DNA from: Pedobacter sp. Leaf176
GTDB taxonomy: Bacteria > Bacteroidota > Bacteroidia > Sphingobacteriales > Sphingobacteriaceae
Direction: 5' to 3'
Assembly: GCF_001424305.1 (NCBI RefSeq)
Contig: NZ_LMPD01000006.1
Span: forward strand, 130,490 to 194,489
Length of the DNA stretch: 64,000 nucleotides
This document shows positions 9,550 to 18,897 of the stretch, piece by piece. The number at the start of each line of letters is the position of its first letter. Within the stretch, counting starts at the first letter, position 1. The translations under genes and the position numbers were made by a program. Under the pieces are notes generated by a model that saw only the letters and a program-made list of their open reading frames with translations, searched no databases and was not told where the DNA came from.

Positions 9550-11694
9550 TCAATGCTTTTTTGACTTCTTAATGCTGTTGTTTACAGGCAGTTTGTTTAA
9601 TTCCATAAACATCCGCCTGGCTAATGCTACAATCTGCATGGACTGTGCGCTGGGAACATTACCATCAGAATAATTTGCGGAGGTATCATTTTCAATCCGT
9701 TGGATTGACGCAGCATCTAATGATGTTTCAATATTTAACAGCTTTATACTGTCACTTAAATATTTTACTGCTTTTTTAATCAATGTACGATATGGCTCAA
9801 CGTTGGTTGCGGGCGAATTCCTAACCATTTCATGGAAAAGCGAAGCAACATATGCGTACAACTGATGGTTCAGAATCTGCACCTGAATAAATATCCCTTC
9901 AGTTTCCTTTTCGGAATTTGGTTCTGCAAGCATCAGTTCATATGCGCTTGAAAAATTGGCTGAAGATATAAAAACCTGTTTCCTTGCCAGTTTATAATTT
10001 ATAACGTTTAGTTTTTCGCCCGACATTAACGTAAGCAACTGGTCAAGGTAAGCTAAGTCAGCAACGAGTATACTGGTTAGTAGGTTCTTAATTTTCTGTC
10101 TTTCCCATAATGGAAATAACAGCGTGGATAACAGTGACGCTGCACAACCAATTATGGTGTCGAGGCCACGTTGCCATAATATGTCATGCTGGGAATTTCC
10201 AAGAATTTCAATCCCTAGTATTGCCACCAGCGTAATAAAAAAAACGCTTACCTGGTAATCAATATGCAAGAAACCAATATATGCCCATAGAAACAGTATA
10301 ATAAAAATTACCTGTACATTAGTATCTGGTGTTATAAGCAATATTGCAAAAGCAACCGCGATACCAAACAGCGTCCCTTTTACACGTTGAATATTCCGGC
10401 GTTTAGTGTTGTTGAAGCCAGGTCTTGAAACCACTAGTACGGTTAATACTAACCAATAGTCATATTTGGCCGATAAAAAGAACAAACTGCTTATATGTGC
10501 GAATAGACAGCAAAATGTCAAGCGGAGCGCAAACCTGAAAACTGGCGATCGGAAATTAAGATGTTCGTACATCTGCCTGAAGGTAATAGATTGATTGGCG
10601 GAGAAAAGAAACGCATCATTTTTTGAAATACGCTCTACAAACGGCGCATTCATCAATAGCCCGATAGTCGTTATTTTTGTGGAAATACGATCTAAATTAT
10701 CTACGATCTTTTTTAGCAATTTTCCTTTTTGACCAAATGAATTATCTGACACCGTTTTTAGCTGTTCTAACCTTAATGCGGTGTCACTAATGGAATAATC
10801 CTCAGAACGGTTTTTAATAATTAACCGACCGATCACTTCCAGGTCATCTGCCATAAGATTGATGAGCTGGTTGATCGGTTGAAGTAGCCGCATATCAGTT
10901 AGCAATAACCGGAGATTCTGGTAGTCGTCATGAATAGCAAGTACATCTTCATAGAGGTCGATAACTTCGGCGGCGATGTGAATGTAACGGTTAACGTTCT
11001 TTAGTTTGCTATTAATAAAGCCTTTTTCATGCAATAGAATCGACCTCATTTTCTCTTGTTTTTCACTTACCTTGTTATGATCAGCGATGATGTTTTTAAA
11101 GCAAACATCGAGTGGGACATTGACGTCATAAAACAGCGCCTTTTTTCTAAGAAATGCTGATATTTCAATCGTACAACTGCTCAGCGCCAGCTTTATTTGT
11201 TGATAGGGAACAAGGCGGCGAACGAATGCTGAAATAATAAAGTTCCATATCCCACCTATAAAAATGCACGCGCTGAATTCGAGGGCGTTAGGTGGTTTGA
11301 AGCCAATGGTTAATACCATCATCATCAACGCCATTGAACCTATAGCGCTGATTGTACCACCGTAAATCCCCAGCATAGTAAAGCTGAAACAGAAAAATAA
11401 AATCAGCATCAACAAGAGTAGTTCATTGGCAAAAGACAAAGCGGTAATTAAAGCAACTGCGGCAAGGATAAATGAACTGAATAACATCAATAGATTTTTT
11501 TTGAACATGTCAGAGGGGACATCACTTAATCCAATAAGAAGTGTTCCAAGTCCTATATATATTGCTTGGGAAGGAAACCCCAGGTAAAACCCCAAAAAAG
11601 TTGGTAATATAATGGCTATTGTTATGCGTAGGGAATGAATAAAATGTTCATTATAAACAAACCGGGAAAGGTGATTAAAAATCTGTTGAAACAT
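9550..11694 (-). CDS. FUSC-family inner-membrane protein (YccS/YhfK-like)
   Basis: A 714-residue integral membrane protein. A first block of about six hydrophobic helices (roughly residues 20-165) is followed by a soluble helical region (about 170-370), a second block of helices (about 380-535) and a C-terminal helical tail. The second block begins with the family signature SRPGFNNTKRRNIQRVKGTLFG in segments (SRPGF, then NIQRVKGT). The family includes fusaric-acid-resistance and aromatic-acid exporters. A related gene starts at 61917. It is divergent from an Lrp/AsnC regulator, which may control it. The transported substrate is unknown. Confidence 0.85.
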   Translation of the reverse strand: MFQQIFNHLSRFVYNEHFIHSLRITIAIILPTFLGFYLGFPSQAIYIGLGTLLIGLSDVPSDMFKKNLLMLFSSFILAAVALITALSFANELLLLMLILFFCFSFTMLGIYGGTISAIGSMALMMMVLTIGFKPPNALEFSACIFIGGIWNFIISAFVRRLVPYQQIKLALSSCTIEISAFLRKKALFYDVNVPLDVCFKNIIADHNKVSEKQEKMRSILLHEKGFINSKLKNVNRYIHIAAEVIDLYEDVLAIHDDYQNLRLLLTDMRLLQPINQLINLMADDLEVIGRLIIKNRSEDYSISDTALRLEQLKTVSDNSFGQKGKLLKKIVDNLDRISTKITTIGLLMNAPFVERISKNDAFLFSANQSITFRQMYEHLNFRSPVFRFALRLTFCCLFAHISSLFFLSAKYDYWLVLTVLVVSRPGFNNTKRRNIQRVKGTLFGIAVAFAILLITPDTNVQVIFIILFLWAYIGFLHIDYQVSVFFITLVAILGIEILGNSQHDILWQRGLDTIIGCAASLLSTLLFPLWERQKIKNLLTSILVADLAYLDQLLTLMSGEKLNVINYKLARKQVFISSANFSSAYELMLAEPNSEKETEGIFIQVQILNHQLYAYVASLFHEMVRNSPATNVEPYRTLIKKAVKYLSDSIKLLNIETSLDAASIQRIENDTSANYSDGNVPSAQSMQIVALARRMFMELNKLPVNNSIKKSKKH

Positions 11695-11905
11695 ATTTTG
11701 TTACATGAATTACTTTTGGACACCTTTTTTGTAACATCAGTTACCGATCAAATTTTACATTGGAAAGTGAGAAGAATCATAACAGCTAAAAAAAGGAAAT
11801 GATTATTATGTTCTGCAAAATTCATTTATTTTGTACAGATTAACAATAATTTATTGAAATCGAGTTAAATGGATTAAATAGTACATAAATTTTGAACAAA
11901 TGTAT

Positions 11906-11913
11906 TAAATTTG
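11906..11913 (+). promoter_or_regulatory. Candidate -7 element for the Lrp/AsnC gene
   Basis: TAAATTTG matches the Bacteroidota -7 consensus TAnnTTTG and lies about 35 bp before ATG 11949. I do not see a clear -33 TTTG at the ideal distance. Its position supports the start at 11949 over the longer frame from 11892. Confidence 0.35.
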
Positions 11914-11948
11914 CTTTTTTATCTTCTGATTATTGGACAAATCAAAAT

Positions 11949-12422
11949 ATGCAAAAACTAGATTCGCTTGATTTATCGATTCTTGATATTTTACAGGAGG
12001 ATGCTCGCCTACCCACCCGTGAAATAGGACTCAAATTAAATAAGTCACACAGTTCCATTCAAAGCCGTATACAGCGTTTACGGGATGAGGGATTCATTAA
12101 AAAATACACTGTTGTGCTCGACTATGATAAGCTCGATTTTGGGTTTATGACATTTACCAGTATCCAACTAAAAGACCATAGTGAAGATTTACTTAATAGT
12201 TTCGAAAGGGAGATTGTTAAAATTCCTGAAGTGATGGAGTGCCATTATATGACGGGAGATTACGACTTCATGCTAAAAATAGTTGCTAAAGATCAGCATG
12301 AATACCATGAAGTACTTATGAAAAAGTTGTTCGCAACGATAGGGGTGGGACGGGTACAAACCAAACTGGTTATGAAGACATCGAAATCCGATGCTCGGCT
12401 TCCAATCAAATCCGGGCGGTAA
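11949..12422 (+). CDS. Lrp/AsnC-family transcriptional regulator
   Basis: A 157-residue protein starting MQKLDSLDLSILDILQEDAR, the canonical Lrp/AsnC N-terminus. A winged helix-turn-helix (PTREIGLKLNKSHSSIQSRI) is followed by an effector-binding RAM domain with the YMTGDYDFMLKI strand. The open frame extends upstream to 11892, but the extra 19 residues do not fit the family, and a promoter-like element lies inside that stretch, so I chose 11949. The gene is divergent from the FUSC-family membrane protein (11694), a common layout for a local regulator and its target. The amino acid or other ligand is not evident. Confidence 0.88.
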   Translation: MQKLDSLDLSILDILQEDARLPTREIGLKLNKSHSSIQSRIQRLRDEGFIKKYTVVLDYDKLDFGFMTFTSIQLKDHSEDLLNSFEREIVKIPEVMECHYMTGDYDFMLKIVAKDQHEYHEVLMKKLFATIGVGRVQTKLVMKTSKSDARLPIKSGR

Positions 12423-12751
12423 GAATCAGGTCGTGCTATAGCTTACCTCAATCCTAAAGTTTTTGCCAATCCTCCTGAGTAGGCTTAAGAGCAAAAAATT
12501 AACATTGGAAGAGGGGTGCAATAAAATTTTTCTGAAAAATGACATGTTAGAATCTAATATAATTGCAAGTTATATCGTTACAAGCTTCAAACAACACCAA
12601 CCGTGAGCCTGATAACGTGATAAAATCTACCGGAATTCGGAACTCTGAACCGTACACTTATTTAAGCGCTTTTTATTATTGTGGGAAATGTTAATTTATT
12701 AAGGTTATTTTCGCAAAAAAAATTGGATTGAAAAGAGTAAAGCTGAGTAAA

Positions 12752-14743
12752 ATGATCATACGATTAAAAGCTTATAGTGTTTATTTATTTTTTGTATTTA
12801 CCCTGATCGGGCTTGTTTACAATGTTAGTATTACCCATGCTCAGAAAAGGCCGGAAGACTTAAAAACTGCCGGTGAGTTTATTAAAGTTATTAAGCATTA
12901 TCGCTACCTGGATCCAGATTCCGCTACGCTGTTTGTAAAAGCAGGTTTAAAAAAAGCTTTACGCAACAAGGATGAATCAGGTTACGCGGGTTTGTTGCAC
13001 CAATATGGAATGATACTGGATAATGCTGCCATGTACAGGGATTCAAGGCAATGCTACCTGGAGGCAGAAGCTATCTATAGAAGAAACAAAAATCAAAAAG
13101 GACTTGCCTCCACTTTAATCAGGCTAGGCGTAGTAGAAAAGCGAAAAGCCAATTACGACAGGTCTCTGGCCTATTTCATGGAGGCCCTGGCGCTGAGTAC
13201 AAAAAATGGCGATAAATTGGGTATTCTGGAGGCGCGCGTTGCGATTTCGGAAAACTATTTCAGTCTCAACGATTTCAAAAGCTGTCTCGAAAATCTTGTG
13301 ATTGCCGAGAAGATAGATCGACAGCTGCCAACATCAAGCTTTTCCCTTAACATGTATATCAGTTATGGATACCTCTATATGAGTCTAAAGCAATATGATA
13401 AGGCAATCGACTACATAAATACCGGGCTATCTAAAAGCAACAAAATTGAATACAATGGTTCAAAAGTCAGTTTGTTAAAGCAGCTGGGTACCGCATATTT
13501 TGAAAAGGGCGAAGTTGACAGGGCTGTTAAAACCCTCAAACTTGCACTTAGTTTATCAAGGAAAATTAAAAATGTAATGAGGCAAATGACCGTATTGCAG
13601 GAACTGGCAGATGTTTATGAGAAAGACCAACCCGATACCGCCATAAAATATCTGAATGAGGCTCTGAAAATCGCAGGAAGCCACAAAGTATACCTTCAGG
13701 AAACCTATATCCTGAATAAACTGGGTACGCTGTTCAAGAAGAAAGGTGATTTCCAGAAAGCGCTCGCTCTGGTAGAACGGAGTTATCAGATTTCAGAAGA
13801 TGTTTATTACAGGGATATGAATAAACAGATATTAAGTCTGGAACGGGCCTACGAGCTTGAAAAATCTAAAGCGCAGCTAAATCAGCTCAAAGTAGAGGCT
13901 AACGAAGAGGCCAGCTTTAAAAATTTCATCATAGCGATTGCCGTTGCCATTACCGTCCTTTTTATCATCACGCTGGTCTATTATTCCAGATCCAGGCACC
14001 TGAATAAATTACTCAGGCAGGCCAATTATAAACTGGAGGGGAGTAATCTGCAAAAGGACAGGTTTTTTTCTATTCTGGCACATGATATCAGATCCCCTTT
14101 GGCTTCTTCCGTAACCGTTTTAAAGTTTATCGCCAACAAGAGATTAAAAGAGGATGTGCAGGAGGTAATGGTAAACAAGTTGATTTTACACTGCGAAAGT
14201 AGTTTGGGGGTATTGGATAAGCTATTAAGGTGGGGTCAGATGCAGATTAAGGGCGTGCAGCTAAGCATAACTGAGTTTAATCCAAAAAATAACATAATTG
14301 CCAATATGGCCTTGCTGAGCGCTGCCGCGGATAACAAAAACATAAATGTAACCTTTGAGGTACCGGATAATTTGTTGGTCAGGGCAGATTCAGATCACTT
14401 TGATTTTCTGGTAAGAAACCTTCTGGCTAACGCTATAAAGTTTACCCCTGAAAATGGCCATATTAGTTTGGGTGCGCAAATGATGCGGGAAGGTTTCCTG
14501 GATTTCAAGGTATCTGATAATGGTGTGGGTATCAGTAAGGACAGGATCGATACGCTGTTCAAACTGGCTGCTGTTAGTACAAAGGGTACATCCGAAGAGG
14601 TAGGTACAAGTCTGGGGCTATTGATCTGTAAGGAATTTGTTGATGCCAATAACGGAACTCTGGCGGTTGAAAGTGAACTAGGCAAAGGTACTACATTTAC
14701 CTTTAGCTTACCAGGATCGTTAAACGGGTTTAATGCCAGTTAG
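12752..14743 (+). CDS. TPR-containing sensor histidine kinase (orphan)
   Basis: A signal peptide or N-terminal anchor (IRLKAYSVYLFFVFTLIG) precedes about six tetratricopeptide repeats (residues ~50-370, for example KGLASTLIRLGVVEKRKANY). A transmembrane helix comes next (FIIAIAVAITVLFIITLVYY), then a short coiled coil and a HisKA domain with the phospho-acceptor in FSILAHDIRSPLASS. The HATPase domain shows the N box LVRNLLANAIKFTPENG, G1 DNGVGIS and G2 GTSLGLLICKEF. An upstream TTG at 12728 is possible, but ATG 12752 puts the hydrophobic segment at the usual place. No response regulator is adjacent. Bacteroidota kinases of this form usually signal from periplasmic TPRs to a distant regulator. 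Confidence 0.88.
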   Translation: MIIRLKAYSVYLFFVFTLIGLVYNVSITHAQKRPEDLKTAGEFIKVIKHYRYLDPDSATLFVKAGLKKALRNKDESGYAGLLHQYGMILDNAAMYRDSRQCYLEAEAIYRRNKNQKGLASTLIRLGVVEKRKANYDRSLAYFMEALALSTKNGDKLGILEARVAISENYFSLNDFKSCLENLVIAEKIDRQLPTSSFSLNMYISYGYLYMSLKQYDKAIDYINTGLSKSNKIEYNGSKVSLLKQLGTAYFEKGEVDRAVKTLKLALSLSRKIKNVMRQMTVLQELADVYEKDQPDTAIKYLNEALKIAGSHKVYLQETYILNKLGTLFKKKGDFQKALALVERSYQISEDVYYRDMNKQILSLERAYELEKSKAQLNQLKVEANEEASFKNFIIAIAVAITVLFIITLVYYSRSRHLNKLLRQANYKLEGSNLQKDRFFSILAHDIRSPLASSVTVLKFIANKRLKEDVQEVMVNKLILHCESSLGVLDKLLRWGQMQIKGVQLSITEFNPKNNIIANMALLSAAADNKNINVTFEVPDNLLVRADSDHFDFLVRNLLANAIKFTPENGHISLGAQMMREGFLDFKVSDNGVGISKDRIDTLFKLAAVSTKGTSEEVGTSLGLLICKEFVDANNGTLAVESELGKGTTFTFSLPGSLNGFNAS

Positions 14744-14788
14744 AATAGAATACATATAATACTCTTGCATTACCAATTCCCTAAAAGC

Positions 14789-14823
14789 AAAAACCCTGCT
14801 AATCGTGCGATTGCAGGGTTTTA
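14789..14823 (+). terminator. Rho-independent terminator after the TPR histidine kinase
   Basis: AAACCCTGC and GCAGGGTTT form a 9-bp stem around a 13-base loop. The stem is followed by a short T-rich stretch, about 45 bp after the kinase stop codon. Confidence 0.7.
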
Positions 14824-14845
14824 TACATTTTGATAGTCTTTGGTG

Positions 14846-15247
14846 TGATCCCGCTGGGATTTTTCGCACCCGCAAGCCTGAACACAAACCCGCTCAAGAG
14901 AAAAGTTCAAACCCGGGTTCGAACCCCTTTTAAACAAAAAAAACTCATATTTCTGTGAGGTTTTTTGTGATCCCGCTGGGATTGGCTCAGCCCCACAATT
15001 CGCCGAATTAGGCTCTGAGCCTTTTACAAATCGAACCCAGGCCGGCGCTTCTGTTCGAATCCAAGCGGATAATAAATAAAAAATCCCCCAAATTCGTTGG
15101 AGGATTTCTGTGATCCCGCTGGGATTTTTCGCACCCGCAAGCTGAACACAAACCCGCTCAAGAGAAAAGTTCGAACCCGGGTTCGAATCCCTTTTAAACA
15201 AAAAAACCTCACATTTCTGTGAGGTTTCTTGTGATCCCGCTGGGATT
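14846..15247 (-). repeat. Array of tRNA-Lys 3'-end fragments within ~137-bp direct repeats
   Basis: The 16-mer TGATCCCGCTGGGATT, which is the complement of the tRNA-Lys 3' end, occurs four times at 14846, 14968, 15111 and 15232. Only the last belongs to an intact tRNA. Two nearly identical blocks, 14846-14983 and 15111-15247, are direct repeats. Each holds a T-arm-like palindrome (AACCCGGGTTCGAA) and a copy of the tRNA terminator, and each is bounded by the 16-mer. The 127-bp middle (14984-15110) is different and contains two further hairpins, GGCTCAG...CTGAGCC and a terminator-like stem near 15083-15107. Confidence 0.8.
15199..15229 (-). terminator. Terminator of tRNA-Lys (first copy)
   Basis: CCTCACA and TGTGAGG form a 7-bp stem with a TTTC loop, followed on the minus strand by a run of T. 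It lies directly after the tRNA 3' end. The same hairpin is found after the second tRNA-Lys near 31850. Confidence 0.8.
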
Positions 15248-15304
15248 CGAACCCAGGACCACTACATTAAAAGTGTAATGCTCTACCAGCTGAGCTACGG
15301 AATC
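15232..15304 (-). tRNA. tRNA-Lys (anticodon TTT)
   Basis: The 73-nt minus-strand sequence begins GATTCCGTAGCTCAGCTGG and ends GGGATCA. The 7-bp acceptor stem GATTCCG/CGGGATC includes one G-T pair. The D arm, the anticodon loop CTTTTAA (anticodon TTT), the T arm with GGTTCGAATCC and discriminator A are all present. CCA is not encoded. An identical gene lies at 31869-31941. Confidence 0.96.
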
Positions 15305-15879
15305 TAAAACGTCGCCGTTTTTTTAAAGTGATGCAAATATAGGATTCAATGAGATTTAATGCAAATAAAATAAATGGAAAAGTGCTACTGTATTGATTTC
15401 TAAGGTGATTAATTATGAAGCACTATTTTTTTGGATTCTAATTGAATTCGGCCAGCAACTGCCATACCTTTATTTTAAACCTTCTGCAAACTCCTGTATT
15501 GCATTAATGCAAAGCGTAACAATCAAAAGAGCAGGAGCTAAGCAAACCAAACGCGATGTTGACCACTTATAAGTAAATTAGCTTTTCTTTTTATTTTAAT
15601 TCAAATTGATCGTTTGCCCAATACCGTTGAAAACTAAACAGCATTTTTTTGATGTGTAATGCCAGTTGATTATAGCGGTATTGCCGTTTCTAAGAATGAA
15701 AAGACTTACTTTGCTCTTTTCTATTCGTATTTCTGAGTAATATAGTTTAGAAGTCATGGTTTTTTGCTTAAAATAAATTTTAAATCTATCTGGTAAAAGG
15801 ATTTTACAAATAAATCATTTCTAATTGAGGAAAATTATTGGTTATTTTGGCGAAACCATTCAAAATACCTAATCATATC
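15305..15879. other. Intergenic, no gene seen
   Basis: About 575 AT-rich bases between tRNA-Lys and the sugar transporter. I see no coding frame. The only structure noted is the perfect palindrome TTGCATTAATGCAA at 15499-15512, which could be a regulator site but is about 370 bp from the next start. Confidence 0.5.
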
Positions 15880-17232
15880 ATGTCAGATCCCCAAAAATCG
15901 CAAAATTATTCTTTTGCATTATTCGTTATCGGTGTCCTTTTTTTTATTTTCGGCTTTATTACCTGGGCAAATAGTCAACTTATTCCATATCTGAAAATTG
16001 CTTGTCAACTTTCGAGCACTGAATCATATTATGTTGCTTCTGCATTTTTTGCTGCCTATTTTGTAATGTCAATTCCTTCTTCATTGGTATTGAAATTCAC
16101 GGGATTTAAGAAAGGCATGTCAATCGGTTTATTTGCGATGGCAATAGGGGCTGCAATTTTTATACCTGCGGCTTATACACGAAGTTTTCCAACATTCTTG
16201 ATTGGATTATTTGTGATTGGCAGCGGTTTACCTTTACTGCAAACGGCGTCTAATCCTTATGCTGCGGCATTAGGACCGAAAGAAAGCGCTGCAAAACGCA
16301 TTAGCATTTTAGGGATTTGTAATAAAATTGCCGGCATCCTGGCGGTCTATGTCTTAGGCGGCATTATTCTTAAAGACAGCGATGCCTTCGAGGCCAGCCT
16401 CAGGACGATGAATGAAGTAGCAAAGAATACGGCTTTAGACGCCCTTGCCCGTAAAGTAGTGATGCCATACGTATTTATAGCGACATCATTCGCACTTATT
16501 GGAGTTCTATTATTTTTTGTTCAGTTGCCTGAAGTTGAAGCGGAGCAAGATATTTTAGAACTTAATGCCTTACCTGGAAATGCGCAATTAGCCAGCGCTG
16601 ATAAGAATGTACTTAATTTTCCTCATCTAATCATTGGTGTGTTCGCACTATTTTTCTACGTGGGCATGGAAGTCATCAGTTATGATACATTTGCCGGTTT
16701 GGGTACGCATCTTGGTTATAAACTGGATATTTCTAAAAGCTTCGCTACTTACACAGGCTACGGTTTATTGCTTGGTTACACGATTGGCATCATATCCATT
16801 CCCCGCTTTATTTCTCAAAGAAATGCCTTAATTGTTTCTTGTTTGTTGAGTATGTTATTAGTCATTTTGGTTGTATTTATTAAAGCCAATCCAGGTTTGA
16901 CAACGCTACATCTATTGGGTATCGAATTGAATTTGCCAACTCATCCGGCTATTTGGATTTTCGCCCTTTTGGGTTTTTCAAACTCCGTAATGTGGCCTGC
17001 TATCTTCCCGATGGCGATAGATGGACTCGGGAAATTCACAAAGACAGGTTCAGCCTTATTAATTATGGCGATTGTTGGCGGTGCAGTTCTGCCACCGGTT
17101 TATGGTTACATCTCTGAAACTACAGGTAATGGGCAAACGGCCTATCTTATGATGATTCCTGCTTACTTATTTATCTTATACTTTGCCGTAAGTGGCTACC
17201 GCCTGGGAAAAAGTAATTTGCCAGTTCAATAA
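15880..17232 (+). CDS. Sugar MFS transporter, FucP/GluP type (fucose or glucose/galactose:H+ symporter family)
   Basis: A 450-residue protein with 12 predicted membrane helices. The opening FALFVIGVLFFIFGFITWANSQL matches the FucP subfamily, whose members have a conserved FxxWGF/FITWxN-like stretch in helix 1. GLPLLQTASNPYAAALGPKESAAKRI in the central part is also characteristic, NPY being conserved in GluP and FucP. I chose ATG 15880 (MSDPQKSQ). The frame can be extended to a TTG at 15838, but that adds residues that do not fit the family. It stands alone, so the exact sugar (glucose, galactose, fucose or N-acetylhexosamine) cannot be assigned. Confidence 0.88.
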   Translation: MSDPQKSQNYSFALFVIGVLFFIFGFITWANSQLIPYLKIACQLSSTESYYVASAFFAAYFVMSIPSSLVLKFTGFKKGMSIGLFAMAIGAAIFIPAAYTRSFPTFLIGLFVIGSGLPLLQTASNPYAAALGPKESAAKRISILGICNKIAGILAVYVLGGIILKDSDAFEASLRTMNEVAKNTALDALARKVVMPYVFIATSFALIGVLLFFVQLPEVEAEQDILELNALPGNAQLASADKNVLNFPHLIIGVFALFFYVGMEVISYDTFAGLGTHLGYKLDISKSFATYTGYGLLLGYTIGIISIPRFISQRNALIVSCLLSMLLVILVVFIKANPGLTTLHLLGIELNLPTHPAIWIFALLGFSNSVMWPAIFPMAIDGLGKFTKTGSALLIMAIVGGAVLPPVYGYISETTGNGQTAYLMMIPAYLFILYFAVSGYRLGKSNLPVQ

Positions 17233-17369
17233 GATAGGAGCGTATAACTGAGTGAGCAAGGTAACATTTGTTATGTTTTCTGATGCCATTAATTTTGCCT
17301 TAATTTGATGTTTTATTTTTTATGCCGGGCTTATCTTCTGAAGGGTAAGCTTCAATATTTAAATTTCAA

Positions 17370-17876
17370 ATGAACAAAGCTATTTTTCTCGATCGTGATG
17401 GCGTTTTGAATCACGAGATATATGATTACATCTGTCGCGTTGAAGATTTTAAAATTCTGGACTACCAAATTCCGGTGCTGAAAAAGTTCTTTGATGAGGG
17501 CTACCTGTTAATTGTGATTACCAATCAGGGTGGTATTGCATTAAAGCGGTATACGGAGCAGGAATTGGCTGTTATGCACCAGTTGTTGAGGAATGCATTT
17601 CTAGCAAAAGGCGCTGATATCGCAGGTTTCTTTTATTGCCCGCACCACCCAACGGTAGGCGGGGAGTGTAAATGCCGTAAACCAAAATCGGGTATGCTGT
17701 TGGATGCGATTGACCTTTACGATATTGACCCTGCCTTATCGGTGATGATAGGCGACAAGCCAAGGGATGTGGAAGCAGCGAATGGGGCAGGTGTGAAGGG
17801 GATATTAATCGAACCGGATGAGCAAATCAAATATGATCTCGTGAAGGATGTTCTGAACCGGGAAACGTTGGTTTAA
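17370..17876 (+). CDS. gmhB: HAD-family D,D-heptose 1,7-bisphosphate phosphatase (GmhB-like)
   Basis: A 168-residue HAD phosphatase. The catalytic motif is IFLDRDGVLN, with nucleophile Asp8 and acid/base Asp10. Motif II is VITNQGG and motif IV is MIGDKPRDVEAA. The zinc-binding loop CPHHP...GECKCRKP is characteristic of the GmhB/histidinol-phosphatase subgroup. In the ADP-heptose pathway the enzyme removes the C7 phosphate of heptose bisphosphate for LPS core synthesis. HisB-N-type histidinol phosphatases share these motifs. With no his genes nearby, GmhB is the better call. Confidence 0.82.
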   Translation: MNKAIFLDRDGVLNHEIYDYICRVEDFKILDYQIPVLKKFFDEGYLLIVITNQGGIALKRYTEQELAVMHQLLRNAFLAKGADIAGFFYCPHHPTVGGECKCRKPKSGMLLDAIDLYDIDPALSVMIGDKPRDVEAANGAGVKGILIEPDEQIKYDLVKDVLNRETLV

Positions 17877-17879
17877 AGA

Positions 17880-18064
17880 TGATTGGTTCAATGTTCCTTG
17901 TTCATTGTTCCTTGTTCAATTGGTTATTGAAAATTGTTTATTGAGCATTGGTCGTTAGGCAATTGTTTATTGGTAATTGGTAATAGGTAATTGGTAATAG
18001 GTAATAGGTAATAGGGAATAGGTAACCGGTAACGGGTAACCGACAACTGGCAACTGATAATCTT
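17880..18064 (+). repeat. Degenerate low-complexity repeat (TAATTGGTAATAGG-type)
   Basis: After the gmhB stop the sequence degenerates into imperfect repeats. TTCCTTGTTCA occurs twice, and then many units of the type GGTAAT(T/A)GGTAATAGG run to about 18045. No coding frame is convincing. This looks like slippage-expanded intergenic DNA. Confidence 0.6.
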
Positions 18065-18072
18065 TGCACAAA

Positions 18073-18121
18073 AAAAAGTCCTGAATATTGAATCAAATGA
18101 TTCGACATTCAGGACTTTCTG
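18073..18121 (-). terminator. Bidirectional terminator between gmhB and the transaldolase gene
   Basis: AAAGTCCTGAAT and ATTCAGGACTTT form a perfect 12-bp stem with A- and T-rich flanks on both sides. It is placed to end the minus-strand transaldolase transcript and the plus-strand gmhB transcript. Confidence 0.8.
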
Positions 18122-18145
18122 TTTAATTATAATTATTGCTTCAGG

Positions 18146-18805
18146 TTATTTGCCTGCTGCTTTTGCGTGGTCAGCTAAGAATGTAGCCAAACCGCTATCC
18201 GTTAACGGATGTTTCAATAAACCAACAATTGCAGCTAATGGTGCTGTAATTACATCGGCGCCTAATTTAGCACAGTTTACAATGTGTAAGGGCCCACGGA
18301 TGGATGCGGCCAGGATTTGAGTTTCATAACCGTAGTTATCAAATATGGTCCTGATGTCTTCAATTAAAACCAAACCATCGCTGGAAATATCATCCAAACG
18401 GCCTAAAAACGGAGATACATAAGTTGCACCCGCTTTAGCGGCTAATAATGCTTGTCCTGCAGAGAAAATTAAGGTACAATTGGTTTTAATTCCTTTCGAA
18501 GAAAAATATTTTATGGCTTTAACACCATCTTTAATCATCGGAACTTTAACTACAATCTTTGGATTAAGGGCGGCTAATGCTTCGCCTTCTTTAACAATCT
18601 CATCAAATGTGGTGGAAATTACTTCAGCACTCACGTTATCATCAACAATATCGCAGATTGCTTTATAATGGTTAATTACATTCTCTTCGCCGGTAATGCC
18701 CTCTTTGGCCATTAAACTTGGATTGGTGGTTACACCGTCTAAGACGCCAAGATCCTGTGCCTCTCTGATTTGATCGAGATTTGCTGTGTCAATAAAAAAT
18801 TTCAT
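18146..18805 (-). CDS. Small transaldolase / fructose-6-phosphate aldolase family (TalC-type)
   Basis: A 219-residue single-domain TIM barrel, the length of the short transaldolase (MipB/TalC/FSA) subfamily. The opening MKFFIDTANLDQIREA and GVTTNPSLMAKEG are family signatures. The Schiff-base lysine is Lys87 in VVKVPM, and NCTLIFSAGQALLAAKAGA and VSPFLGRLDD follow in order. It transfers dihydroxyacetone units in the non-oxidative pentose phosphate pathway, or acts as an F6P aldolase. The active-site Tyr/Phe choice that separates the two activities was not resolved here, so transaldolase is the safer name. It is a single gene with its own terminator. Confidence 0.9.
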   Translation of the reverse strand: MKFFIDTANLDQIREAQDLGVLDGVTTNPSLMAKEGITGEENVINHYKAICDIVDDNVSAEVISTTFDEIVKEGEALAALNPKIVVKVPMIKDGVKAIKYFSSKGIKTNCTLIFSAGQALLAAKAGATYVSPFLGRLDDISSDGLVLIEDIRTIFDNYGYETQILAASIRGPLHIVNCAKLGADVITAPLAAIVGLLKHPLTDSGLATFLADHAKAAGK

Positions 18806-18897
18806 GGTTATAAATTCTTAAGTATTTGAGTTTATGAATTGAACCCTGAAGAATTTAATTCCCCCTTCAGGGGATTAAGGGAAAAAAAGAAAAAAAA

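Noticed and set aside
11892..11948. Longer N-terminus for the Lrp/AsnC protein
   Set aside because: The added 19 residues do not fit the family, and a candidate promoter lies inside them.
14821..15212. Two minus-strand open frames of 126 and 62 codons
   Set aside because: They lie over the tRNA-fragment array and read PAGSQK- and SQRDHTK-like text, which is typical of translated tRNA 3' ends.
17880..18064. Small gene after gmhB
   Set aside because: The stretch is degenerate TAATTGGTAATAGG-type repeat without a coherent frame.
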